A DNA stretch of 64,000 bases from Wandonia haliotis (GTDB lineage Bacteria > Bacteroidota > Bacteroidia > Flavobacteriales_D > Crocinitomicaceae): the NCBI RefSeq assembly GCF_039523435.1, contig NZ_BAAAFH010000022.1, forward strand, positions 310,001-374,000, in the 5' to 3' direction. A program made the position numbers and the translations under genes. The notes under the pieces were generated by a model. That model had not been told where the DNA came from and made no database searches. It saw only the letters and a list, made by a program, of their open reading frames with translations. Of this stretch, positions 55,260 to 64,000 are shown piece by piece (position 1 is the first letter of the stretch; each line of letters begins with the position of its first letter).

Positions 55260-57125
55260 ATGAATTATCTATCCATTGAAGAAGTAACCAAATCGTACGG
55301 AGACCGAATTCTTTTTAAAGATCTCACGTTCGGTATTGAACAAGGCCAAAAAGCAGCTATTGTAGCCCGTAACGGGAACGGAAAAACAACTTTACTGCGC
55401 TGTATTCTTGGTGTGGAAAGCACCGACTCTGGACGCGTTGTTTTTCGTAATGATATTCGTGTAGCTTTTCTGGAACAAAGTGACCAGTTAAATCCGAATC
55501 ATACGATCGAAGAGGAAATTCTCTCACATGATTTACCTGAACTGAAAGCGTGGAAAGCCTATAATGATGCACTAAAAGCACAGGATGACAAAAAAATAAC
55601 AGAAACTTCCGAAGTACTGAATTCTCTTCATGCCTGGGAAGTTGAAAGTCGTATCCAACAGTTGATCAGTGTCCTTAAATTATCCGGAGTTCATAATCCT
55701 ATCGGAGAACTTTCGGGAGGACAGAAAAAAAGAGTGGCTTTGGCGAAGGTACTTCTCGCTGATCCTGATTTCCTTATTTTGGATGAGCCTACCAACCATC
55801 TCGATCTGGATATGATTGAATGGCTGGAAAATTACCTTTCCCAAAGTAAGGCTACTTTACTTATGGTTACACACGACCGTTATTTTCTGGAAGTCGTTTG
55901 TGATACAATCTTCGAACTGGAGGATCAGACGATCTATAAATACAAGGGAAATTTCTCCTATTACCTTGAAAAAAAGGCAGAGCGGGAAGAACAGTTGGCT
56001 GCGACAATCGATAAGGCCCAAAACCTTATGCGAAAAGAGCTGGATTGGGTACGTCGCCAGCCTAAAGCAAGAGGGACAAAACAAAAGGCCCGTTTAGATG
56101 CTTTTGAAGTAACCAAGTCGGTTGCCTCTCAAAAAGTCAACAAAGACGAACTGGAGCTAAATATCAAAATGGAACGCATCGGTTCCAAGATACTTGAATT
56201 ACATAAACTCGGAAAGAGTTATGGTGATAAAGTAATGTTGAAAGACTTTTCATACGTCTTCAAAAAAGGCGAACGGGTAGGAATTGTCGGAGCTAATGGA
56301 GTCGGAAAGACTACCTTTCTGAATATGCTCACCGGCCTTGAAGAGCCTTCCAAAGGAAAAGTTGTCGTTGGTGACACCGTTGTTTTCGGATATTACCGAC
56401 AGGAACAAATTAAAATTCCGGACGACAAACGTCTGATAGAAGTTATTAAGGATATTGCTGAGTTTATTCCTCTTGAAAAAGGAAAAGAACTTAGTGCCGC
56501 CCAGTTCCTCGAAAAATTTCTTTTCCCACGCAGCGTACACTGGAATTATGTCAGTAAATTAAGCGGAGGAGAAAAAAGACGGTTGAAACTGATGACCGTT
56601 CTGATGGCAAATCCTAACTTCCTTATTCTGGATGAGCCTACCAATGATCTGGATATTTTCACACTCAGTGTTCTCGAAGATTATCTGCGTTCCTTCCCTG
56701 GGTGTCTTATTGTAGTTTCTCACGACCGTTATTTTATGGACAAGATGGTCGATCACATCTTCTACTTTAAAGGAGACGGAGAAATCAAAGACATACTTGG
56801 TAACTATACGATTTACCGTCAAGAGCTACAGGAAGATGAACTGAACAAACGTAAAGAAGAAAAAGCGCAAATTGTTGAGAAAACGGAGAAGTCTAAAGAA
56901 GTAAAAGAAAAAAGAAAGTTATCCTACAAAGAGAAAATTGAGTTTGAATCCATGGAGGAAGAACTCGAAAAACTGGAGGATAGAAAAAAGGAACTTACCG
57001 ACAAGCTTTCTAATCCTGATCTTTCAGGAGATGAATTGAATCAGGTTAGTATCGAGCTTACACAAGTCATGCAGGATATCGAGTATAAAACGGATCGCTG
57101 GCTTGAACTTTCCGAATTTGCCTGA
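55260..57125 (+). CDS. ABC-F family ATPase, Uup-like
   Basis: 621 residues with two ABC domains and no TM region. The first site has ARNGNGKTT (Walker A with Ala in the first Gly position, which I believe is common in this family in Bacteroidota), LSGGQKKRVALAKVLLADPDFLILDEPTNHLD; the second has GANGVGKTT and LSGGEKRRLKLMTVLMANPNFLILDEPTNDLD. A linker lies between (about 240-310), and a C-terminal coiled coil (about 535-620) is typical of Uup. ABC-F proteins act at the ribosome or, for Uup, on branched DNA and ribosome assembly. The precise member is uncertain. Confidence 0.92.
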   Translation: MNYLSIEEVTKSYGDRILFKDLTFGIEQGQKAAIVARNGNGKTTLLRCILGVESTDSGRVVFRNDIRVAFLEQSDQLNPNHTIEEEILSHDLPELKAWKAYNDALKAQDDKKITETSEVLNSLHAWEVESRIQQLISVLKLSGVHNPIGELSGGQKKRVALAKVLLADPDFLILDEPTNHLDLDMIEWLENYLSQSKATLLMVTHDRYFLEVVCDTIFELEDQTIYKYKGNFSYYLEKKAEREEQLAATIDKAQNLMRKELDWVRRQPKARGTKQKARLDAFEVTKSVASQKVNKDELELNIKMERIGSKILELHKLGKSYGDKVMLKDFSYVFKKGERVGIVGANGVGKTTFLNMLTGLEEPSKGKVVVGDTVVFGYYRQEQIKIPDDKRLIEVIKDIAEFIPLEKGKELSAAQFLEKFLFPRSVHWNYVSKLSGGEKRRLKLMTVLMANPNFLILDEPTNDLDIFTLSVLEDYLRSFPGCLIVVSHDRYFMDKMVDHIFYFKGDGEIKDILGNYTIYRQELQEDELNKRKEEKAQIVEKTEKSKEVKEKRKLSYKEKIEFESMEEELEKLEDRKKELTDKLSNPDLSGDELNQVSIELTQVMQDIEYKTDRWLELSEFA

Positions 57126-57197
57126 TTTTTTATTGGGAAATGATTCTCGTTTATTTTTCAGTAGCGGGCTCTTATTTTGGGTGTACCTGAAATAGAC

Positions 57198-57205
57198 TAC
57201 TTTTG
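57198..57205 (+). promoter_or_regulatory. Orphan -7 promoter box
   Basis: TACTTTTG matches TAnnTTTG exactly but only two minimal frames follow (ATG CAC CAA TAG at 57213 and ATG AAA ATG TAG at 57232). It may drive a small RNA or a leader for the DUF5686 gene. Confidence 0.35.
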
Positions 57206-57328
57206 TCTTATTATGCACCAATAGAACGACTATGAAAATGTAGAATACTACTCATTCGCACTTTTCTTCCATTCTTTGGACGGATCAACCGTTCATACCA
57301 TACCTGATTGAGACATTTGATTTTATTT

Positions 57329-57336
57329 TATTTTTG
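57329..57336 (+). promoter_or_regulatory. -7 promoter box immediately before the DUF5686 gene
   Basis: TATTTTTG matches exactly, with 4 nt before the ATG at 57341. It argues against the longer frame starting at 57308. Confidence 0.6.
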
Positions 57337-57340
57337 TCAC

Positions 57341-59794
57341 ATGAGACAACTACTATGTATTGCTATTTGCTTATTTACTTCTATACACTTTCAGGCACAG
57401 GAAATTGAAGCCCTCGTACTTGACAGCGAAACCAAAAAGCCCATTCCGTTTGTCAATGTGATTGCCTACAACAACGGAAAAGTAATGGATGGAACAGCAA
57501 CCAATGTGGAAGGAAATTTCCGCTTGCGACTTTCAGTTCCTACCGACTCGGTCGTACTCTCTTTCGTAGGCTATCAACGTAAGAAGATCACCAATTACTC
57601 AGCCCGGCACTACTACCTGAATCCTGTTTCCAATGAATTAATTACAGTTGAAGTACGTCCCGGTCTGAATCCCGCATTACGCATCATACGAAATGCTGTA
57701 GAGAATCAAAAGATTAACAACATTCAACGAAACATGAGCTACACTCATGACACCTATAATGTATTTAACGCAGATGTCGACTCTCTTTCTGAAGAGCAGA
57801 TTGCTTCTCTCGAAGATTCTTCGGACATCAAGACGGCTCTTTTCTTCAAAAAACAACAGGCCTTTCTTATCGAGAATTACAGCCACGTTGAATATAAGCC
57901 TCTAAACAACCGAAAAGAAACGATTACAGCAACGCGTACTTCAGGGCTGAAAAACCCATTGATTGCCACACTTGCTGCGCAAATCCAGCCTTTTTCTGCC
58001 TACGATAATCCCATCAGTCTGTTTGCCACGGAATACCTGAACCCCATAACTTCTGCCGGGATGAAAGGCTATTATTACGAGCTTCGGGATACGCTATATA
58101 CGGAAAAAGACTCGGTTTTCATCATTGACTTTGCTCCCAAACCCGGCAGTAATTTCAAAGGAGTAAAAGGAAAGGTCTTTATCCACTCTGAAAACTGGGC
58201 TATTACCAATGCTATTTATGAACTTGATCCCTCTCTTTCGCTGAGTGTGGAGCAGGAATCCTCTTCTTCCGAAAACAAGGATGATTCATCAACAGGTACT
58301 ACCATACTGATTGCCTATGAACAACTTTCTTCGGGACATTGGTTCCCCAAAGAAGTCCGAACAATTATACCGCTGGGGTCACTTGTTGGGAATTCCAATT
58401 TCTTCATCTGGAATACCAGTTTCTATAGAAATATTCAGTTGGATGTAGATCGAAAAACCGTAAAAACAGGCGGTGCACCAATTGAGGTAACAGAAGCAGC
58501 AATGGAACGTAGTAACGCTTACTGGGATAGCTTAAAAGGAGAAACAACCAATGCACGCGAATTGGAAACATATCGTTTTAATGACAGTATTTCGGAAGAA
58601 GCTCAACTGGATCGCAGACTGAACAATCTAACTACCCTGGCAAAAGGGTATGTTAGTATTCGTTGGTTTGATCTGGATTTACTCAGTATTCTTGATTTCA
58701 ATAATTTTGAAGGTTTCCGACTTGGTATTGGCGGACGAACGAATGACCGTCTGGCAAAATGGATGTCCGTCGGAGGTTATTTTGCATACGGTTTTGGTGA
58801 TAAACGCTTTAAATACGGAGGTGATCTTACGTTTCGGTTGAAACGATCTCATAATGTGAACCTGAGAGTACTTTACTACGACGATGTGGAAACAACCGGA
58901 GAATATGAACTCCCCTCTCCTACTGGTGTTCTTGATCCGGGACAGTTCTATCGCCAACTGTATATTAACCGTATGGACTATACCCAAAATCTGGGGTTTG
59001 AAGTGGAAGGATACCTTTTCAAAAGTTTTTTTGTTAAAGCGTTTAACCACAATAAACGGGTTTGGGCAGGTTACGATTACAACTTTGCTGATCCGAACTC
59101 CCTATCAGATGGTCAATTTTTCCGTCTTTTTGAAACCGGATTATCGGTGAACTGGAAAATCAAGGATGACTATATTCAAATGGGTTCGGACCGTGTTTAT
59201 CTGAAACCGGCTAAATTCCCGGTCATCAGCGCTACTATGGTAAAAGGTTGGAACGGAATCTGGATGGGCGAATACGACTATTTACGCTCACAGGTTCGCG
59301 TAGATCAGACGTTTAAAATCATGCGATTGGGCTCCATTGGCTTACGCGGAGAATGGAATCAGGTATGGGGTGATGTTCCACTTCCATTACTTTTACAAAC
59401 ACCAGGAATTTTTGACCGCTGGGGAATTACTGCTCCCAATAGCTTTGAAACCGTACGTCCTTCCGAGTTTATTAATGACCAATTAGTCACAGGTCACTTC
59501 AATCTGACATTCAACCCATTTCGTTCTAAAAAAGGAAATTTTGCTCCCGTTTTGTCATTGCGCTTTAGTGCAGGATGGGGAACACTTTCTAACCCCGGAA
59601 GACATACGCTCGTAACCGTAAAGACCATGGAAAAAGGATATTATGAAACCGGATTTGTTTTGGATGATTTATTGAAAATCAACTTCCTTCGTTTGGGAAT
59701 CGGGTATTTTTACCGATTAGGGGATTATATGTTTACGGATGAATGGGACAATATGGCCATTAAATTGAGTATGAGAATTAAATTGGGGAGGTAA
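57341..59794 (+). CDS. DUF5686 outer-membrane protein with carboxypeptidase-like regulatory domain
   Basis: 817 residues from the ATG at 57341 (MRQLLCIAICLFTSIHFQAQ, signal peptide about 1-20). A CarboxypepD_reg-like domain (about 22-105: VLDSETKKPIPFVNVIAYNNGKVMDGTATNVEGNFRL) is followed by the DUF5686 region with repeated amphipathic strands (about 450-817), ending in the aromatic/basic MAIKLSMRIKLGR typical of an outer-membrane barrel terminus. It resembles TonB-dependent receptors in plan but lacks a plug domain. Function unknown. The start at 57308 is rejected because it lies upstream of the -7 box. Confidence 0.87.
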   Translation: MRQLLCIAICLFTSIHFQAQEIEALVLDSETKKPIPFVNVIAYNNGKVMDGTATNVEGNFRLRLSVPTDSVVLSFVGYQRKKITNYSARHYYLNPVSNELITVEVRPGLNPALRIIRNAVENQKINNIQRNMSYTHDTYNVFNADVDSLSEEQIASLEDSSDIKTALFFKKQQAFLIENYSHVEYKPLNNRKETITATRTSGLKNPLIATLAAQIQPFSAYDNPISLFATEYLNPITSAGMKGYYYELRDTLYTEKDSVFIIDFAPKPGSNFKGVKGKVFIHSENWAITNAIYELDPSLSLSVEQESSSSENKDDSSTGTTILIAYEQLSSGHWFPKEVRTIIPLGSLVGNSNFFIWNTSFYRNIQLDVDRKTVKTGGAPIEVTEAAMERSNAYWDSLKGETTNARELETYRFNDSISEEAQLDRRLNNLTTLAKGYVSIRWFDLDLLSILDFNNFEGFRLGIGGRTNDRLAKWMSVGGYFAYGFGDKRFKYGGDLTFRLKRSHNVNLRVLYYDDVETTGEYELPSPTGVLDPGQFYRQLYINRMDYTQNLGFEVEGYLFKSFFVKAFNHNKRVWAGYDYNFADPNSLSDGQFFRLFETGLSVNWKIKDDYIQMGSDRVYLKPAKFPVISATMVKGWNGIWMGEYDYLRSQVRVDQTFKIMRLGSIGLRGEWNQVWGDVPLPLLLQTPGIFDRWGITAPNSFETVRPSEFINDQLVTGHFNLTFNPFRSKKGNFAPVLSLRFSAGWGTLSNPGRHTLVTVKTMEKGYYETGFVLDDLLKINFLRLGIGYFYRLGDYMFTDEWDNMAIKLSMRIKLGR

Positions 59795-59856
59795 ATCATT
59801 ACCTGTTTCAGGACATGAATGTCATTATCGAATGGACATGGAATTAGCAAATAGTG

Positions 59857-59864
59857 TACCTTTG
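59857..59864 (+). promoter_or_regulatory. -7 promoter box before the GreA/GreB-like gene
   Basis: TACCTTTG matches exactly and lies 17 nt before the ATG at 59882. Confidence 0.55.
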
Positions 59865-59881
59865 TCTTTTTATCCCATATC

Positions 59882-60334
59882 ATGCAAAGACAAGAATTTA
59901 CTGCTGTTTTAAAAACCATCCTGCAAGAAAAGGCACAACGTTTACAGAGCGAAATAGAACAACTTCGTCATGATTTGAGTGCGGATACGAAAAGTACAGC
60001 CGGTGATAAACACGAGACTTCCAGAGCTATGGCACAACTGGAAATGGAAAAACTCGGGCACCAATTACAGGAATACCACAAACAACTGCACTGGATTCAA
60101 CAATTTGAAACTTCTGAATCCCAACCAACAGATGCCATAGGGGTCGGATCACTCATCCGGCTGACAAACGGGTGGTACTTCCTCGGGCTGGCATTGGGTA
60201 AAGTGACGTATAATGAAACTCCCGTCTTTTGCATTTCTCTTCAATCTCCATTGGGAACACAACTCCTGAATAAACAAATCGGTGATGAAATTACCCTACC
60301 CAACCTACAACTCAAAGTAACTGAGATTTGTTAG
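59882..60334 (+). CDS. GreA/GreB-like protein
   Basis: 150 residues. An N-terminal helical stretch (about 5-80) with AGDKHETSRAMAQLEMEKLG forms a coiled coil like the Gre finger, and the C-terminal beta domain (about 85-150) has SPLGTQLLNKQIGDEI, the SPLGxxLL...GD signature of GreA/GreB. Gre factors rescue backtracked RNA polymerase. The pair of acidic residues at the finger tip is not clearly identifiable here, so cleavage activity is uncertain; it may be an anti-Gre or related polymerase-channel protein. Monocistronic with its own -7 box. Confidence 0.75.
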   Translation: MQRQEFTAVLKTILQEKAQRLQSEIEQLRHDLSADTKSTAGDKHETSRAMAQLEMEKLGHQLQEYHKQLHWIQQFETSESQPTDAIGVGSLIRLTNGWYFLGLALGKVTYNETPVFCISLQSPLGTQLLNKQIGDEITLPNLQLKVTEIC

Positions 60335-60577
60335 TTGCATACAACTCGTTTTCTAAAATTACTACCCCTCCATATTAACCATATCCATACCAAGTTTTGC
60401 CATCATTAACACGACATGGCGGATCACAAGGAAAGTATACAAGAAAACCAATTTATCCTACATCCGGAAACCTTCAATAGTATGAACTAAAAGTTCTTAT
60501 TTCGGAACTATTGATGTAAGACTTCCTTTTTGATAAGATGTTCCTTTGTAAAACATTATTATACAAACAATATCATT

Positions 60578-60796
60578 ATGAAAAGAGTTTTATTCGTCGG
60601 ACTTACCGTTATTGCATTATCGTCATGTGAGAAACTGGATAATTACGACTGTAATTGTGGAGGAATGGACATGGGTGTAATTACAAATGCTTCTAGTCAG
60701 GAAGTTGCGCAAGAGAAATGTGATGAAATGATTTCAGGGCTAACAGGAGAATCTGAAACATCATCAAATTGTGCCGTTTTTTTAAAAGCTGATTAA
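60578..60796 (+). CDS. Small cysteine-containing lipoprotein
   Basis: 72 residues from the ATG at 60578 (MKRVLFVGLTVIALSSC, lipobox LSSC, Cys17). The mature 56 residues hold four more Cys (25, 27, 48, 65), including a DCNCGG segment, which could form two disulfides or bind a metal. The longer frame from 60530 has no signal at its start. Function unknown; no recognised family. A near -7 box (TTCCTTTG, one mismatch) lies at 60541-60548, and a terminator follows at 60832. Confidence 0.65.
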   Translation: MKRVLFVGLTVIALSSCEKLDNYDCNCGGMDMGVITNASSQEVAQEKCDEMISGLTGESETSSNCAVFLKAD

Positions 60797-60831
60797 AAGA
60801 TTCTTTTACAACATAACTATAAGTAACACTT

Positions 60832-60865
60832 AAAAATCCCGGTAAATTATTTTGCCGGGATTTTT
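60832..60865 (+). terminator. Intrinsic terminator after the small lipoprotein gene
   Basis: AAAAATCCCGG (60832-60842) pairs with CCGGGATTTTT (60855-60865) around a 12-nt loop and ends in T residues. Confidence 0.82.
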
Positions 60866-60970
60866 GTATTTAAACTGCTCCATATTCGCAAAAGAGTTAT
60901 ATTCGGCGCTTGCTTTATTTGATCGTCCTTCCCCAATTTATAAGGAAAGGGCGCAGATTTTATGTAAACC

Positions 60971-63900
60971 ATGAATAGCAGACGTTTACTTATTTTTCTC
61001 CTGATAATTTTTGTATCTATGACGGTTGTTAATGCCCAAGATCAAGAGATACAAGAAAAAATCAGCCTGTTAAAAAAGGCTCTTTCCAAAACAAAAAGTG
61101 AGCAGAAAAAAGTGGACTTACTAAATGAACTGAGTCGCTTTGAAATGCAGGAAGGAGCCTGTAAAATGGCAGTGCTACATGCTCATAAAGCTGAAAAATT
61201 AGCACAAAAAAGCCACTACACAAAAGGGTTAACAAGTGCCTACGTTTCACTGGCTGCTGCGTATAGAGATTGCGGAGCAGACAAAAAGCTTTTTTACTAC
61301 AGTGAAAAAGGTCTCAAAAACCTAAAAATCAACACTAATTATAGTGATGAAGCATTTCTGTATTTTCAACTTGGAGATTATTATTCCGGAAAAGGAGAAA
61401 AAGAAAAATCGAAAGAATACCTGCAAAAAGGAATTACCTTAAGCGAAAAAACAGATGATTTAGTATTGCAAGCTAATCTGCATAGCTTTTTAGCAAACCT
61501 CTATTCGCAAGAAGCAAAGTACAGTGATGCCACTCAACATTTTACAAAAGCCCTGGCACTCTATAAAAAATCAGATAAAACATCAAAAATAGCCTGGACT
61601 GCCGGAAATGCAGGTCTGTTAAACTATTGGCAAGGCAATAGAGTTGTTGCATTGCGTCATTTTAACTTATCGCTTGAAAAATATATTGAAAGTAATAATC
61701 AGGAAGGGATCATCTGGATTTGTGGACAGTTAGGAAATCTTTACCGCAGCATAAAGGACTTTGACAAAGCGTTAGCGTATTTTAACCGGGTTTTAGCACT
61801 TAATAAAAAGTTAGGTAAAAAATTAGAAGAGGGTGATTCTTATTTATTACTGGCCGGACTCTATTTTGAAAAGAAAGACATCGCAAAATCCAACGAGATT
61901 TTAGAAAAAGCCAATCGTATTTTCGAAGAATACAATGATACGATAGGTTTACATGGTGTTTATGGACAACTTGGCGCCAATCATTTCGAGCAAAAGAAAT
62001 ACGATCTGGCACTAGAGGCACTAAACAAGCAAATTGAAATTTCAAAAAAAATAGACACCTATAGAAAACTTATACATGCTCAAAAACTAGTCGGTGCGAT
62101 CTATATCGAAACTGGTAGAATAAAAGAGGGAGAAGAACTACTGAACAAAACCTTTGATTATTTTGTAGCAAATGATGAAAAACAGAGTTTACCTTTTGTC
62201 TACACCTATCTAGTCAAAGCAGACAGCATAAAAGGAGATTATAAGTCTGCTTTTGAACATTACAAGAAACTTGTTGAATATCGAGAATTAACAAAGGAGA
62301 CAAAAGGGGATACAGAGAAGTTGGCTATTCGTTACGAGTTTGAAAAGAAAGAAGTCGTTGCTAAAGCAGAGTTAAAAACGAAACAGATCCAGCGCAATGT
62401 AGCAATGCTTGGATTAGTTGTAACCTTCCTGATACTAATCGTCGTATTTTTCCTGTTTCGATTGAGAAATAAAAAAATAAAAATTGAAAAAGAAAATATA
62501 GCGCTGTCTAAAAGAGAGGTAGAACGTATCGTAGAAACCGAACAATTTAAGGTTCGTTTATTGGCTAATATCTCACATGAATTCAGAACTCCTTTAACAC
62601 TCATTAACGGACATCTGGAAGTCTTAGAAAAAAATGGAAGTGACGAAGATCAAATGCACTTTCAAGAGATGAAAAGTAGTAGTAAACATTTGCTACAGCT
62701 CATCAATCAGCTACTGGAGTTATCAAAAATGGAAAGTACTTCCTATACCTTGAATTATAAAACCGGGTTTATTGTAGAAGAGACAAAAGCACTGGTAGAG
62801 GCATTTTTCTCACTGGCAGAGCAGAAAAATATCCAGCTCAAATTTCAGCAGGAAACGAAACAACAAGATCCTTTTGTTTTTTCACAAGAGGCACTTTCAA
62901 TTATTGTTTCTAACCTCTTATCAAACGCTTTTAAGTTCACACCTGATGGAGGAACAATCACTGTAGATGTCGCCACAAAAGAAGAGTTCTTTTTATTGAA
63001 AATAACGGATTCAGGTACAGGAATTGCTGCTGAACATATCCCCTATATTTTTGATCGTTTCTTTCAGATTGATAAGCCATCTAACAGAACATACGAAGGT
63101 TCCGGGATTGGATTAGCACTGGTTAAAGAATTAGCCCTATTGCACGGAGGGAAGGTGTCTGTTGAGTCCTCAATTGAACAGGGCGGAAGTACATTTTATG
63201 TTCAGTTGAAAAATGCACGTATGGAAAAACAAGTCGTTGCACAAGATACGAATACAGTGTTTATACAATCAGTAGAAAACCAAACATATACTTCTTCTCA
63301 GAATAAAGAATTACCTCTTGTATTGGTAGTTGAAGATCAAACTGAACTACGACGCTTTATCATTACAAATTTAGGGGACGAATATCGTTTTGCAGAAGCA
63401 AAAAATGGAAAAGAAGGAATTCAGTTAGCAGAAGAATTGGTTCCCGACCTGATCATCAGCGATATTATGATGCCCGACACAAGTGGTTTGATTTTATGCA
63501 AAACCCTGAAGGAAAACATATTTACATCGCACGTTCCTATCTTGCTATTAACTGCAAAAGCCGATCAAAATGATAAAATAGCCGGACTGGAAACAGGGGC
63601 CGATGACTATTTAACCAAACCATTTTCATTAGCAGAACTAAAGTTACGGGTACGAAATATAGTACGGACAAGACAATTACTCCGTCAAAAATTTGAAGGC
63701 ACCACTATCCCAACACCTGATGAATTACCAGAGTTGTCATCAAGAGATCGGGAACTTCTAGCCCAAATAAATGACAGCATTCAACACCACTTATCAGATC
63801 CACAGTTTGGTGTTCCCGAATTGGCAGATCAACTCTACTTTTCTTCGAGTAAACTCAACCGAAAAATGAAAAGCCTTACGGGAACCACTCCCGCAGAATA

Positions 63901-64000
63901 TATCCGAAATATTCGCTTGCAGAAAGCCGTTGAATTATTGAAGGAAGGGTTGAACGTAACTGAAGCCGGATGGGAAGTCGGATTTGAAGATGCGGTGTAC
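60971..64000 (+). CDS. Hybrid two-component sensor: TPR, histidine kinase, receiver and AraC HTH (C-terminus cut by window edge)
   Basis: 1010 codons are visible from the ATG at 60971, open to the window end. Signal peptide about 1-23 (VVNAQD). A periplasmic region of about 440 residues has TPR-like helical repeats (KAEKLAQKSHYTKGLTSAYVSL, KDFDKALAYFNRVLALNKK). One TM helix lies near 476-495, then HisKA with His536 (NISHEFRTPLT), a HATPase domain (NLLSNAFKFT, GTGIAAEHIPYIFDRFFQ, GSGIGLALVKELALLHGG), a receiver domain with phospho-acceptor Asp831 (IISDIMMPD) and an AraC-type DNA-binding domain (FSSSKLNRKMKSLTGTTPAEYIRNIRLQKAVELL). It senses a periplasmic signal and regulates genes directly as a one-protein system. 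Targets unknown. Confidence 0.94.
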   Translation, partial: MNSRRLLIFLLIIFVSMTVVNAQDQEIQEKISLLKKALSKTKSEQKKVDLLNELSRFEMQEGACKMAVLHAHKAEKLAQKSHYTKGLTSAYVSLAAAYRDCGADKKLFYYSEKGLKNLKINTNYSDEAFLYFQLGDYYSGKGEKEKSKEYLQKGITLSEKTDDLVLQANLHSFLANLYSQEAKYSDATQHFTKALALYKKSDKTSKIAWTAGNAGLLNYWQGNRVVALRHFNLSLEKYIESNNQEGIIWICGQLGNLYRSIKDFDKALAYFNRVLALNKKLGKKLEEGDSYLLLAGLYFEKKDIAKSNEILEKANRIFEEYNDTIGLHGVYGQLGANHFEQKKYDLALEALNKQIEISKKIDTYRKLIHAQKLVGAIYIETGRIKEGEELLNKTFDYFVANDEKQSLPFVYTYLVKADSIKGDYKSAFEHYKKLVEYRELTKETKGDTEKLAIRYEFEKKEVVAKAELKTKQIQRNVAMLGLVVTFLILIVVFFLFRLRNKKIKIEKENIALSKREVERIVETEQFKVRLLANISHEFRTPLTLINGHLEVLEKNGSDEDQMHFQEMKSSSKHLLQLINQLLELSKMESTSYTLNYKTGFIVEETKALVEAFFSLAEQKNIQLKFQQETKQQDPFVFSQEALSIIVSNLLSNAFKFTPDGGTITVDVATKEEFFLLKITDSGTGIAAEHIPYIFDRFFQIDKPSNRTYEGSGIGLALVKELALLHGGKVSVESSIEQGGSTFYVQLKNARMEKQVVAQDTNTVFIQSVENQTYTSSQNKELPLVLVVEDQTELRRFIITNLGDEYRFAEAKNGKEGIQLAEELVPDLIISDIMMPDTSGLILCKTLKENIFTSHVPILLLTAKADQNDKIAGLETGADDYLTKPFSLAELKLRVRNIVRTRQLLRQKFEGTTIPTPDELPELSSRDRELLAQINDSIQHHLSDPQFGVPELADQLYFSSSKLNRKMKSLTGTTPAEYIRNIRLQKAVELLKEGLNVTEAGWEVGFEDAVY

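Noticed and set aside
55333..55396. Ala instead of Gly in the first Walker A of the ABC-F protein as a sign of inactivity
   Set aside because: The rest of the site (NGNGKTT, Walker B, signature) is intact and I believe this change is common in the family in Bacteroidota.
1..64000. CRISPR array, insertion sequence or prophage
   Set aside because: No spaced direct repeats, transposase or phage-like gene was seen; the only tandem repeats are inside the coding frame of the giant protein.

Overview
The window comes from a Bacteroidota genome, most likely Flavobacteriales (perhaps near Crocinitomicaceae/Fluviicola; this rank is inference). Supporting signs are many TAnnTTTG-type -7 promoter boxes, two large exported proteins with the gliding-motility/CHU_C type B sorting domain of the type IX secretion system (T9SS), DUF4293 and DUF5686 proteins, lipoproteins with short lipoboxes, a DarA/DarB locus and moderately low GC. 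I found no insertion sequence, phage gene, CRISPR array, rRNA or tRNA.

Layout. 1-6716 (minus strand) is a housekeeping run read from right to left: prmC, ligA, a small DUF6913-like gene, dapA, a DHH phosphoesterase (NrnA-like) and two overlapping FKBP-type prolyl isomerase lipoproteins, one cut by the window edge. 7013-12918 holds two convergent modules, each pairing a small exported protein with a large T9SS type B cargo protein, separated by a 600 bp gene-free spacer with a terminator at each side. 13016-17384 is an operon of split transketolase (N half, C half) with an exported von Willebrand A protein between the halves, followed by a class III aminotransferase. 17544-26996 is mixed: CNNM/CorC-type membrane protein, cystathionine beta-synthase-like enzyme with a BtuF-like protein, SBF-like transporter, M23 peptidase and a RecB/AddA-like helicase-nuclease. 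27488-30475 holds a monomeric isocitrate dehydrogenase and mnmD. 30506-36865 is a TetR-controlled RND efflux operon (TetR, adaptor, pump, outer-membrane channel), with a palindrome and a -7 box directly before the TetR start. 37046-45239 holds fabG, a Dph6-like ATP pyrophosphatase, an ApbE-type flavin transferase and a very large exported TPR-like repeat protein.

The most interesting block is 46586-54590, an apparent nine-gene operon: darA, darB, an unknown 134-residue protein, a BtrH-like putative acyltransferase, an ABC ATPase and permease, an acyl carrier protein, an active FabF-like ketosynthase and a ketosynthase partner lacking the catalytic residues. This is the condensing, carrier and export core known from flexirubin and dialkylresorcinol clusters. 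The aromatic starter genes (ammonia lyase, CoA/ACP ligase) and the reductive and dehydratase genes are not beside it, so it is either a split flexirubin cluster or a compact dialkylresorcinol pathway. An FAD oxidoreductase lies just upstream.

The right end has DUF4293, an ABC-F ATPase, a DUF5686 outer-membrane protein, a GreA/GreB-like protein, a small lipoprotein and a one-component hybrid sensor (TPR, histidine kinase, receiver, AraC HTH) that runs off the window. Several genes have an exact -7 box only 4 nt before the ATG, which predicts leaderless transcripts.
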